A program made the translations under genes and the position numbers. Below the pieces are notes generated by a model, which was not told the origin of the DNA, ran no database searches, and saw nothing but the letters and a program-made list of their open reading frames with translations. Positions 23,640 to 35,144 of a stretch of DNA of 64,000 nt are shown here, in pieces. This DNA is from Nemertoderma westbladi (taxonomy: Eukaryota > Xenacoelomorpha > Nemertodermatida > Nemertodermatidae): assembly GCA_032718475.1 (NCBI GenBank), contig JAUCBJ010002983.1, forward strand, positions 1 to 64,000, written 5' to 3'. Position 1 is the first letter of the stretch. Each line of letters begins with the position of its first letter.

Positions 23640-23845
23640 TAATGCCGCCTTTAATTACTGTAATTATAACTTAACCCCCATGGCAGCAAAGTGCCACCTT
23701 TACATATATATAATATTATCCTGATCCCCAGGGTAGCAGTGTTTCGCCTTTATATAATTATAACCTAACCCTCATGGCGGCAGAGTGCCGCCTTTACATA
23801 CTGTATATTATCCTGACTCCCAGGGCGACAGGGTGCCGCCTCTAT
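23640..23845. repeat. Array of short GGCGGCA/TGCCGCC hairpins, copy 2
   Basis: Same dyads and order as 15918-16113, with a 5-bp and a 4-bp length difference nearby. Confidence 0.75.
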
Positions 23846-25496
23846 TTAAAACCTCTTATAACTAACTTTCTTATTACTATTGGGGCGGATAAATGGAGTT
23901 CATATTCGTGTTGTGCAGGAAAAACTGGTCTAGAAAAATTAATTTATTGCTTGAAGGGATTCCTGTTGGTTTGATTAATTTTAAATTACATAGTTTATGC
24001 AAATTAATTTCAATTTAGCCAATAATTATGTTACAAATGATTAAGGCTGCAGTGTGCCCCCCGGGGTTCAAATGAAAGATTTATAAATTTCGAAAATGGT
24101 TAAAGGCGGAAGTGTGCCGCCTTTGAGGGTAGGATAAGTAATAATATGGTTATCCTCTTTATATATAACAACAAAATAAACCTTGGTACGATCAAATATA
24201 CTTTCTTGAAAGTAAAAATTTACGTAATTTATCTTTGGTACACAAAGGGCTGCACTTACTTTCTTAAAATTTAATAATAGTTTGAGATAGAATTTCGTTG
24301 CCATATTCGTAAACATGAAGATTGTAATGTTGTGATAGACATAAGAGCATATTGCTTAAAATATATTAAATATAATATAAATATAATTTGCTATACAAAT
24401 TTCTGGCTGCTTATATTGCATGCATATAGTCCAGCAAAATCAAATCAAGTCTCACACTGTTCATATAGGAATAAGCAATCAAAGTATAATCTATGTACCC
24501 CTTTCGATATCGCTTAATGCACTGATTCTTAATAATAATATACAATTATTTCTTATATTTAATAATCTGTAATTTTATTAGGAAGAACTTTCACCTTTCT
24601 GTAATATAGTATTACTTCTAAGAATACACCTCGTTAGTAATAATAATGTTATAATTTTAATTAGATTGTTTACTCGGGTAAATGGGTGGCTTTTAATATA
24701 AATGCTATTTAATTATTTATTTAATACTAAATATTACCTTTAACAAAGGATGTTACCCAATACATGAAAACAATTTTTTTGCTCCAATCATGTCTTGATT
24801 AATAAAATATAAAAAAGTAGAAAGTTTCATGGGTGGTGCTAAAAATTCTGGAACATTTAATACAAAAATTGACACACCGGCACTATTAATGGTATAGTAC
24901 CCTATTAATTAAAAGTATAGAGACAAACATTTACTGATAATTAATAGGTAGAGAACTATAGAGAAACCCACCACACAGCACAAATATCAGTTAAAAATTA
25001 TAAAATAGAGTTAAGTACAGAAGAGGCGATTAGATTAATTAGCTAGTTGCTGCATATGACGTTCCTATCCTGTCTGGCCTTTGGCAGCCCAGCACCATCT
25101 TCCAGTCCAAGCCCACTTCTCCATTTGATGCGTGACCCACGAACGCAATGGGATGCGCCTCGGATAAGGGCAAACTGGACTCGTGCCCTACTCTTACTGT
25201 CTTACTCGGGTAAATTGGTTAGCGCAAATTTGAGGGATTTCGGGCATCGGGACCGGGATTATCACTCTCGGGATCCCGTCCGCGTAAAACTTAACTATAA
25301 ATAAACTTCAATAAACACTATAATACGTAACTAACGGTCAACAGTCAAATTATTCATAAACCACAATATTACTTACAAAATAATAAACTATCTTAATTCA
25401 ATTTAATACGATGCAGAGAGGTTCCAACCACGAAGACTATAACAGTCTACAGTACGAAACCAAGACTTCTCCATTTGGCTGAATATATATATATAT

Positions 25497-25925
25497 ACCT
25501 TGCCTGTTTTGGCAAGTATATAAATATACCTTGCCTGTTTTGGCAAGTATGTAAGTATGCCTTGCCTGTTTTGGCAAGTATATAAATATACCTTGCCTGT
25601 TTTGGCAAGTATGTAAATACACCTTGCCTGTTTTGGCAAGTATATAAATACACCTTGCCTGCTTTTGCGAGTATATATATATACCTTGCCTGTTTTGGCA
25701 AGTATGTAAATGTGCCTTGCCTGTTTTGGCAAGTATATAAATACACCTTGCCTGTTTTGGCAAGTATATAAATACACCTTGCCTGTTTTGGCAAGTATAT
25801 AAATACACCTTGCCTGTTTTGGCAAGTATATAAATACACCTTGCCTGTTTTGGCAAGTATATAAATACACCTTGCCTGTTTTGGCAAGTATTTAAATATC
25901 TATTGCCTGTTCTGGTAAGTATTTG
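25497..25925. repeat. 31-bp hairpin minisatellite, copy 2 (about 14 units)
   Basis: Same CTTGCC-TGTTTT-GGCAAG unit as 17762-18062, with about four extra units. Three overlapping minus-strand frames (up to 201 codons) are open only because the unit has no stop in any frame. Confidence 0.92.
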
Positions 25926-26269
25926 AATTTGATAGAGTATATTATAAATATGATGGAGACTTCCTGTAAGTTTCACGTGTAAGACAAATGTTGAATAAAT
26001 TATAAAACAAAATATTATTTTATGGCTTTTTCCCTGGAGCAAAGAGTAAAGGAGGAGGACGCAGGAGGAGTAAACGAAATGTAATATGTCCTCTACTTAA
26101 AGTAATTGAATTGCCGTACTACTGTAATGAGAATTTCAAAGATTTTTGAGTCAAATATTTAATAATATCTCGAAACAGGAAATGTCTACAAGGCAGGCCT
26201 ACATCCTAAATTTGCATAGAGGATAAAACAAACAGGAAACGAGCTGTATCAACAAATCAGGCTGATAAT

Positions 26270-26510
26270 ATAACAAGTATTGTCAAGTCAAGTCAAGTTT
26301 GTCAAGTCAAGTTTGTCAAGTCAAGTGATGTCAAGTCAGTATGTCAAGTCGTATGGCGCCAAGTCAAACTACTATCAAGTCACGTGATGTCAATCAAGGC
26401 ATTAATTATGAAGTGATGTCGAGTCCAATGATGTCAAGTCAAGTGTCATAAAACCAAGTGATATCAAGTCAAATATTTTAAATTGATGAAAAGTGTTGTA
26501 AAGTCAAGTA
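26270..26510. repeat. Degenerate TCAAG-type tandem repeat, copy 2
   Basis: Counterpart of 18410-18640, with one extra 'GTCAAGTCAAGTTT' block. Confidence 0.75.
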
Positions 26511-27004
26511 AAGTCATATACCATCATGATAAATGACCATGATGTCTGTCACGGTTTTCTAATTATTGAAATGGCTTCCGTCAATTTGTTTCACCCACTG
26601 CATCGTACCCATCTTGTGAAATTCCACCATAAGAGGCAGGCAAAGAATCGCAAGTTTTCTTTGTTTTAGCTTTTCCAAGGCTCGTCATTGTTATAATTGA
26701 TTTCTAATATTAAGGGGACCATTATCTGATATTCATGATTCTGTATATAAAACAAGATTTTTCACAATTTCTCAATTTTGACATTTTTCACTGTCAATTT
26801 TTTTATTTTTGTCCAAAAAGTTTGAGTCTACTCTATATACAGTATAACATCTCTATATATATATATATAAATGCAAACTCAAAATATTATAAGTAAAAAA
26901 TGTCAAACTGAAAAATGTTGTGTTTGGTTTGATAATTCTGAAGGTATACGGGTTTTCGATGTTGCTGAACAGGATGACACTAGTTATAAATATTTCTGGT
27001 AGCG

Positions 27005-27135
27005 CGACAATGAGCAACAACAAGCAATAATAAAGTACAAGAACAAGCAACAATGAGCAACAACGAACAACAACGAGCAAAAATGAGCAATAACAAGCAA
27101 TAATAAAGTACAAGAACGAGCAACAATGAGCAACG
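27005..27135. repeat. GAGCAACAA-type minisatellite, copy 2 (shortened)
   Basis: The shortened counterpart of 19768-20062. It follows directly on the point where copy 2 lacks about 0.8 kb. Confidence 0.85.
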
Positions 27136-27149
27136 TAATGCAATGTAAT

Positions 27150-27870
27150 GATATAATGAGTTAAGTGCCGTTATATAGCCCATTGGAATATCGTATTTTA
27201 GCCAGTAGGAAAGTCGTTATATAATGAGTTAAATGCCGTTATATAGTCCGTTGGAATATCGTTATATAGCCAGTAGGAAAGTCGTTATATAATGAGTTAA
27301 GTGCCGTTATATAGTCCGTTGGAATATCGTTATATAGCCAGTAGGAAAGTCGTTATATAATGAGTTGAGTGCCGTTATATAGTCCGTTGGAATATCGTTA
27401 TATAGCCAGTAGGAAAGTCGTTATATAATGAGTTGAGTGCCGTTATATAGTCCGTTGGAATATCGTTATATAGCCAGTAGGTAAGTCGTTATATAATGAG
27501 TTAAGTGCCGTTATATAGTCCGTTGGAATATCGTTATATAGCCAGTAGGAAAGTCGTTATATAATGAGTTAAGTGCCGTTGTATAGTCCGTTGGAATATC
27601 GTTATATAGCCAGTAGGAAAGTCGTTATATAATGAGTTGAGTGCCGTTATATAGTCCGTTGGAATATCGTTATATAGCCAGTAGGAAAGTCGTTATATAA
27701 TGAGTTGAGTGCCGTTATATAGTCCGTTGGAATATCGTTATATAGCCAGTAGGTAAGTCGTTATATAATGAGTTAAATGCCGTTATATAGTCCGTTGGAA
27801 TATCGTTATATAGCCAGTAGGTAAGTCGTTATATAATGAGATAAGTGCCGTTATATAGTCCATTGGAAAA
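27150..27870. repeat. 68-bp minisatellite built of three 22/23-mers, copy 2 (about 10-11 units)
   Basis: Same three-part unit as 20070-20455 at higher copy number. Individual variants (GAGTTGAGTGC, GGTAAGTCG) recur in blocks, which suggests recent multi-unit amplification. Confidence 0.92.
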
Positions 27871-28364
27871 TCGTGTTTCATATTAATTGGATCACAAGGG
27901 CGTTTATTTTTGGTAAAATAGTTGCCTGTCAGATTATTTTTGAGTATAATGGTAATAACAATAATATATTACTAACTACTACACTGTAACAATTATATGT
28001 TGAGAGTCTAGTACAACTGGGCCCGGATATTTCCATTCATATAGTGCAACCCTTGTCTTTCTGTTTTGAAACACTTAACTTGTTTTTCAGTAATCGAGAT
28101 TATATAATTAGTTAAAATTGTAATTAAATATTTCTTATATATTCGGCGAACTCCTGATAAGTGTGTGGGTGTAGGGTCATATTAACGACACGACTCATAT
28201 CACCGCCTGCCGTTTTTCCATTCATCGCATTATATGTGCTGTATTTCCCGTACATACATTCGCCTCATTGCTTGATATATGCAAAAGCGTAAAATAAAAT
28301 ATAAAAAAGCGTTAAAAGATTATTTACTACACTACTACTCTATATACTAATAGCTGCAAACTCA

Positions 28365-28695
28365 ACATATTATAAGTAAAAAAATGTCAAACTAAAAAAT
28401 GTTGTGTTTGGTTTGATAATTCTGAAGGTATACGGGTTTTCGATGTCGCTGATCACGATGAAACTAGTTACAAATATTTCTGGTAAAGCAAACCCATTTG
28501 TCGTGCCATTCTGGTGCCCAGAACGAAAAGTACAAATAGCACAAAATTATAAACTGTTAAATTTTGCCTTGGGTTTGGTAATTCTGAAGCTGTACCGATT
28601 TTCAAGGTCGCTGATCACGATACAACTCGTTAAAAATAATTTGTGGTAACGCAACAATCATTTTTGGTGCTTGTCTGGTGGGACGAAAAATACAA
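28365..28695. repeat. 163-bp satellite-like dimer, copy 2
   Basis: Counterpart of 20935-21265, nearly identical. Confidence 0.8.
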
Positions 28696-29606
28696 GTTAG
28701 CGTAAAATTTCAAACGCCAAAGTTCGATTTCTTCGAAATTTTGGTTGGATAATAACGATATTTTTGAGTGTCATGTTCGTGATCAGCATCCCAAAAAACC
28801 TATATGGTCATCAAATTATTTGGTTTTATTAAGGATTAATAAATCTTGTTTGTAATGCAAAAAATTGATTCAAAATCGAAATACGGCCCTCGCACAGCAC
28901 AATATATAATATGTATATGAGATCATCCACTGTGTTCATCCGTGGGAGTTAGTGTGGAGTCCCCCTTGCCTTGTACGTAAAAACAAGAGAAGGACGCAAG
29001 AGAAAGAGTTCCCTTAATGTTGCCTCCAGTGTTTCATATTCACAGATAAATTTACATTACCCCGAATTATTATGAACCCGAATTTGTGGGGCAAGGGGCC
29101 TTCCTATTTACATCACAAATCAATATCGCCGTAGTCCGGCTGCCCCATCCATTGCATTAGCTACACTACTGTCTGGCCAGCAGACATATATTCGCCTTCA
29201 AGCTCGATATATTGCCTTCTCTAACAATGGAATCGCCGTTCACTCCATGTAAACAATTAATGTTCCTACAACTCGTGTTATAAATTCCATGAGATAATTT
29301 TAATCAATATTGATGGTGTCATTTGTTTGATGTTAGCACAACTATTACATGTTAGCAGAACTCTAGTCAATGATTTTTGAATGTTCAAGAAGAGGACGCT
29401 AAAGGGATACACGATTTTTTTCCCTCACATTTCAGGTATTGCAAAGTGGCACTTGTGCTAACATTACAAAGAGTACATGGGGACCCGATCAAAACGTCGG
29501 ACACATGTTCCTGATCAAATGTCAGCTCAACTTGTTACCACTATTTTTTTGTCACCACAACTGCCATTTTTGATAGCCAAATGTTAGCACAACTGCCAGT
29601 TGGATA

Positions 29607-29609
<3 letters not shown>

Positions 29610-29689
<80 letters not shown>
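29610..29689. repeat. (CT)40 tract at the right end of the duplication
   Basis: 80 bases of CT closing the second copy. With 14502-14529 and 22145-22306, every block boundary carries a CT tract. Confidence 0.96.
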
Positions 29690-29690
<1 letters not shown>

Positions 29691-30059
29691 ATCGGCCTGC
29701 TACATTGAAACCGCACATTGAGATGCTATGCCAGCTTAACAAAAAACATTTTGTCACCACCATGCAAGTTCCACAATTGGCAACCCAATGCCCAGAGTGC
29801 ATTAAGAATGCTATGCCGTCTTACTGTATCAACAAAGTTACACAGCCACTACTCCCTATTTGTTGGGGGGTGGTGCAGGAGGTTTATCGCCCAGTTTAAA
29901 ATGTTGTTATAAATTAACGGTCAATATATTTCTCCCCGTTGGGGTATCGTCAGGACCAAATAGGATTCAAACTACAAAAGAGCAGTCCCTATGACCCTAC
30001 TACTGGTCCCTACTACTCCCTATGACTTTCGGAGGCGTCTCACGAAAGTCATGGGCTGT
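29690..30059. other. Spacer, no supported gene
   Basis: One plus-strand frame (to 29899) encodes cysteine-containing text (QCPECIKNAMPSYC), but it starts inside the CT tract. I see no family resemblance and do not call it a gene. Confidence 0.35.
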
Positions 30060-30180
30060 CCACCATGCTTATTTTCTCAATGGGGCTGACAAAGCACAAG
30101 ATTGTGCACAGTCTGGTTCTCACGGCGAAAACAATCCAAAGCAGAGGCGGCTTTGTTCTAGTGTCAAGCTTGGGGGGGAC
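30060..30180 (-). pseudogene. Small RTE-like LINE fragment
   Basis: On the minus strand the text around 'CTTTGG', 'TTTTCGCCGTG' and 'TGCACAATCTTGT' parallels 33487-33575, where it encodes LTLERNRFLFAGHC and VHNLVLW. It is therefore a short, frameshifted piece of the same LINE family's C-terminus. Confidence 0.6.
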
Positions 30181-30289
30181 CAATGAGACACCCAATGTTA
30201 TATAGTGTATGGTTGGAGATGTGTACTGCATTGTGTAGTGCATTGTACTTCACACAGTGAAGTACAAGGAGTACAGATACATACAAATA

Positions 30290-31411
30290 ATATAAAAACA
30301 AAAAAAACATACAAAAAAAATAAATACAAAAAAAACCGAATTTATGGTAGCGTCAAACAAATTAGAAAGATCCCAATTTCAAAACTCTTCAAAAATTAAC
30401 AATAAATATTTGACAATGTCACCATCGGTTAAGTACCTAGGAATTCAAATTGATCAAAAGATATCCTGGAACACTCATATAACATACTGTATGTCTTATC
30501 AAAGTTATCTAAAACAGCTGGCATTTTTTATAAGTTGCGACACTATTTTGGTCTACATATCCTAAAACTTCTTTATTTTTCGCTCGTGCACCCGTATATA
30601 AACTATGGACTTATTATTTGGGGGAATGCTGGCACCTCTCTGATAAAAAAAGTAAGACAAAAAATTAATAAAATCTTAAGATGCATTTCATTACCTTTTC
30701 TGACCGTCTTGCGCACTCCTTTCCGTTATATCAAAGTTTAAAAATATTACCCGTTCAACATTTGCACTCACTTCAAGTAGCAGCCTTCATACACAGTGTA
30801 TTCTACAACTATGAGAAAACTGAATTATCAAATCAATTTTTATTGGTACAGTAGGTTCATTGTTCATCGTTATGGTACAAGATCAAAATCACAAAATTTA
30901 TTCTTTATTCCTCGTGCTAATTTAGTCGTTGGTCAGCGATCTATCTCTTTTGCCGGACCATCTCTTTGGAACAACATATCACCTAAACTGAGAGAAATCA
31001 AAAGTAGGAAAATGTTTATAAAAAATATGAAATTAAAACTAATGTCATCGGAGAGCAGCGATCTATAAAAATAAAAAATAAATAAAACATTTATAACAGA
31101 GGGATCGTAAGGAGGTCTACGTAGCAACAACTGTGTGTGGGAGGGGGTCGATTGACCAATGATAGGGGAACTGGGTGCACTGGTGGATTGGGTGTTGGGA
31201 TCCTACATGTATGTAACCCCTGTAGTTGCTTGCACATTATCGTAAGATGTATCTACCCAATTTATGTATTATATATTCCGGTACCTAACAGGATACTGCG
31301 CTAACTAGCACTATGCTACTAAGCAGTCTTCCTGCCCATTTTATTGTGAATTGTGTAATGTATTTGTTATAATTATGTATTATTTGGGAAAATAAATAAA
31401 TCAATCAATCA
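30290..31411 (+). pseudogene. 5'-truncated LINE, C-terminal part of ORF2
   Basis: Frames on the plus strand in order read 'SVKYLGIQIDQKISWNTHI' (30424), 'LYFSLVHPYINYGLIIWGN' (30570), INKILRCI (30666), and after a frameshift 'YGTRSKSQNLFFIPRAN' and 'SISFAGPSLWNNISPKLR' (30870-30995). This is the post-reverse-transcriptase region of CR1/Jockey-type LINEs. The 3' tail is AAATAAATAAATCAATCAA-type simple repeat (31390-31411). A related fragment lies at 36012-36175. Confidence 0.82.
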
Positions 31412-31429
31412 AAGTACAGGAGTACTGCT

Positions 31430-32385
31430 GCTGCTAAATAATCGGACCTTAAGTTTCCGATGAATTCTGTGTGACTTCCAAATCCTGGAAAGCCCATTCA
31501 ATGCTGCAAAAATGCCTTTCTCTTACGAATTCGAAGGTCCTCCTCATCTGACTTCGAATCCATGATCCCAGGTAACAGAAGTCGTCCACATAGATTTGCT
31601 GAGGACTTTCAAAGTTAACTGTCAAAATTTGTGTCTTTTTGGAGTTAACAGGAAGACCAACACTAGAAGCAGCCTGTTCTAATTAGCTGAGGAGCCATTG
31701 GGGTACCTCTAGTGATTCTGAGAGTACTCCTAAGTGAACAGCAAAGTCTAGATCAGTTAGGTACTTGGCAGGATTTCTTCGACTTCTGGAGGCAGTAGGT
31801 GGAGATACCATCACCCCATCATCATTATGATGATCTAAGGACATGCGTAGTCAGTGTGTGCCCTAGTCGGTGGGACTCATTCTGTGCCTTAGAGAGGTCA
31901 TTTCGGCACTTCCGAATTTTGTGGTCAGTCCAGCCAGTGGGCCTTTTTCCTGTTTCGAGGGTATACAATTACTGTTGCTGCAGCTGCTAACTTAACTGCT
32001 TCTGTGAAGGCAGTATAACCCTTGCAGTGATCTGCCGCCTCAGATACAAGAGCCTCATACCTGTTGGTCAGCTGTAGTGTCTGCTGGTCAGCTCTCGCAC
32101 TGGACTGTTGCAACAGAGAGGACCAGTCATGCCGTGGCAAGGCAGATTTCGTTGTTCTGCTAGCACGCAAACTAAGTCTTACCTTGGCCACAATTTGGCG
32201 GTAATCACTAGAGAAGGGTCCAAGTGTAAATGCATTACAGTCTTGTATAGAGCTCCTGTATTTCCTACGAAACGGAATATGGTTCGCTTCTTGAACTGGG
32301 ATCCAGCCGAAAAACGTCCATTTCCAGAGATGAAATCCTGAAGATGGACGGAATACACTAATTGCAGCATTGATGTGATGTGATG
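31430..32385 (-). pseudogene. RTE-like LINE fragment with internal deletion
   Basis: On the minus strand the frame from 32413 reads 'GPFSSDYRQIVAKVRLSLR' (end of endonuclease), a helical linker (RYEALVSEAADHC, HWLDHKIRKCRNDL), and then, after stops, RT C-terminal text: VNFESPQQIYVDDFCYLGSWI at about 31610-31545. The central catalytic part is missing between about 31800 and 31640. It is inactive. Confidence 0.75.
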
Positions 32386-33284
32386 TGTTAACTGCAACGC
32401 AAGGTTGCAACATTTCATAATTATTGTATTATCACACGTTGATATTAAACATTATATAATTTACTTACTTGTATCGTGTTGTGTTTGTTGTTATGAAGAT
32501 GAAGAATTATTATGTTATCCGAAGTAAATAACGAAATTCCACACATAACGAAACACCCCAGTTTGTTTCCTAATTCAAGAACCAAGGTTATTGGGTTGAT
32601 ATTACTACACATGATCAGCGGTTATTTAATTACTGTGCGTATTTACGACAAAATAATAGTTTTGTTTCATTCCCCAACATTATTACACAACCGGTCGCAT
32701 CTCATTATTCACAACAAAATTCCCAAAATTGAAGTATTTCAGCTAGGCTGCTGCTGTATTATATATTATATTAGCCTATCAACTGCGCTTGGCAACATGT
32801 TGCTGTGTTATAGATGACGTGAAATGCACAAGTTCCTAAAACGGCCTATTTTTTGATGTTGATAATTTTGCGTTTTAAAATCGCTATAACTCAGCCAATA
32901 TTAATTTTTTGAAGTAAAATTGCTCTCTGGGTTTTTTCACATGGTCTTTCACATGACATGACACCAAAGAAAACTTAAAAAAATTTTCCGAGTCGCCTAC
33001 CCCATTGATGAGTTCACCCATTTCTGCCGTGATCGAAAGTACTAACAATAATATTTAACGTCTTCCAAGTTCTATGTAATATTATCGTTTATTGTGGCTA
33101 TTGACAGTGCGACAGAAATATTATTACAAGGTATAATAGTACAACGACTGAGCCCGGGATTGAGTATTGTTATTGTAGCAAATAGTAAGGTTTGTAGTGT
33201 GACACAGTGAAGTAACGAACTGAGACTGTCTCCCCAACCTGGTGCAAACCCCGGGAATTGGAAGTCCCATAGAATAAAACTAAA
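32386..33284. other. Spacer, nothing recognised
   Basis: Mostly AT-rich. Small open frames on both strands show no recognisable domain. No repeat partner was found in this window. Confidence 0.4.
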
Positions 33285-33590
33285 TCTCAAGGTTCGACTA
33301 TTTAGGTCAGCAGTAGAACTAATACACCTATATGGGAGTCCATGTTGGGTTGGGCTCTAACTGCTGTGGACGCCAAATCTCTGGATGGCACTTATACAAG
33401 AATGCTGCGCCGGGTTCATTGTGTCAAGTACAATGAACACATCTCCCATCAGACTCTATACAACGTGTTTCTTTAGTCTCCCCTAGATTGACACTTGAAC
33501 GGAACCGCTTCCTCTTTGCAGGGCATTGCTTTCGCCGTGGGGACCAGCCAGTGCACAATCTTGTCCTTTGGCGGCTTCATGGTATGAATA
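33285..33590 (+). pseudogene. RTE-like LINE C-terminal fragment
   Basis: The plus strand reads, with two frameshifts, 'KLNLKVRLFRSAVEL', then 'YTRMLRRVHCVKYNEHIS', then LTLERNRFLFAGHCFRRG and VHNLVLWRLHG. This matches the C-terminal fragment at 36960-37250 in layout. Truncated at both ends. Confidence 0.75.
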
Positions 33591-34167
33591 TAAGCTTGTG
33601 ACACCTTTTAAAGAAGTACATTATATAATGGGAAAAATAAGCCCATTGTCCCATATGTGACTATTTTTCAAAACTTATTGTAGCTTGTTTGTAGGTTTTT
33701 ATATTCAAAACTGTGATTGCAATGTGGGCCTATCACAGCGAGAAGGGCCCGTACAGTACATCCCATTATAGTTTATTTAGCAATAAAATTCTGAAAACTA
33801 TCCGACCATTAATTCTCAAAAGGCGAAGTAGGGCTCGAACGCGGTACTTAGGTTTCAATATTCAGGTTATCATCAGCCGGGTGTATGTCGGGACAGCGTT
33901 ATCATACTTTTCTATTACATTATATAGTTTTAATATTTCTGACAAATTGAGTCGCCCACGATCTTAATTATAAAACATAAATTATCTGTCAAGACCTACC
34001 TGTCATCAATATCATGTACTGGTACAGTCTGTGCGCTTTTGTGTTAGGGTGCATATTAAAAGGTGGGTCGGTGGGGAGGAAATGTCCCTCTTTCTGCGGT
34101 TTGATTCAATTTCTTAAATCCCAATTTTGTGATACTATCGCACAATTTTTATGTGGGTCTCATAACT

Positions 34168-34200
34168 GAGCCTCGTGTTGCGCGAAGGCCTCACGAAGGC
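34168..34200. mobile_element. Fragment of the GCGAGCCACGAA-family element (right end)
   Basis: 'AACTGAG..CGTG...CGCGAAGGCC..ACGAA' matches the right end of copy A (2016-2049). Confidence 0.6.
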
Positions 34201-34261
34201 GTACTTTAGTCACATCTTTTGATAAATATGATTGACATTGACCCATTATAGGTGATAGGCC

Positions 34262-34395
34262 TATGTGAAGTATACCATAATTGCTGCTGTTATATTTCAC
34301 TTTGCAGTTTACCCCTATGTGAAGAATATCAGGTTTTCACTAAAACCACAGGTTTCAGAAAAGGCCTGATTCTAACCAAAACAATAAACGAATAA
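34262..34395. repeat. Dispersed repeat, copy 2 (partner at 352-490)
   Basis: Same ordered blocks as 352-490 ('atgtgaagtatacca', 'cagtttacccc', 'ctaaccaaaacaat'). Both copies are followed by unrelated sequence. Confidence 0.6.
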
Positions 34396-34977
34396 GTATC
34401 TATACAGGTTTTAAGACAGAAATAAGCACTACTGTATAAAACACTTAATGAGATATTTGAGAAAATACAAATTTTTCATATATCAAATTACAAGTACATT
34501 TCGACCGAAAAGTGAAATTTGGTATTCTTCACATGGGCTGACCCATATGTCAAAAATTTACATTGCTGAAAAATTCAAGAATATTTGACTTCGCCAAATA
34601 TTTGTCTAATTTTGTGCATTTGAGGATGCGTCCGTAACACAGACATACAGAACAATTGCTCATTCAATGCCGTATGTATGACTGATTTTGCTTTCAATGT
34701 ATCAGAGTAAAGGCGACAATTCTTGCTATCAAATCAAGTCTAAAAATCTTCTTTTCTATTAGATGTAATGCAGTTTGTTAATTTTGGTAAACTACCAGAG
34801 GAAACGCCTGCGAACTGAGGCTCTCACGCTGGAATTGACCCTCTATTAAGAATCCACTGTTGAGTTGTTACGTGATATGATATCATATAAAGTTGTAATG
34901 TGTTGTACTATAATTTAACAACTTGCATGTCGTTGTGATGGTTTGAGAGTGACAGATTCATTATGAAATTGCACTTG

Positions 34978-34983
34978 TTTAAT
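34978..34983 (-). promoter_or_regulatory. Candidate polyadenylation signal ATTAAA for MEIG1
   Basis: ATTAAA on the minus strand, about 165 bases after the MEIG1 stop codon. This is the first variant polyadenylation hexamer that I see downstream. No transcript evidence. Confidence 0.35.
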
Positions 34984-35144
34984 ATTCACAAACATTGAAA
35001 ACAAAATGACAACATTTTATGCATTGTTATTACCATTAGTCTATAAAAAATATAGTACGTTACTGTGGAAGCTGAGCTCAGTATGCTGTTCTGTACAGCA
35101 GTATGAATCCTCAGAGACACTTCTGTAGTATGTACATCCCGAGG

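Larger units (their letters stand above)
33591..34977. other. Spacer downstream of MEIG1 with repeat fragments
   Basis: No gene seen. It contains a 33-bp fragment of the GCGAGCCACGAA family at 34168-34200 (right end: CGCGAAGGCC followed by an ACGAA) and the dispersed repeat at 34262-34395. Confidence 0.45.

Noticed and set aside
25047-25304. 85-codon open frame in copy 2
   Set aside because: Copy 1 has a frame-changing indel at the equivalent place and the peptide is not recognisable.
25403-26042. Open frames of 146-201 codons on the minus strand (YLPKQAR/IYILAKTGK repeats)
   Set aside because: All three frames are open because a 31-bp unit without stops cycles through them. There is no start context or non-repeat domain.
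33820-33890. tRNA-like text 'gggctcgaac'
   Set aside because: No acceptor stem or anticodon arm could be paired around it.
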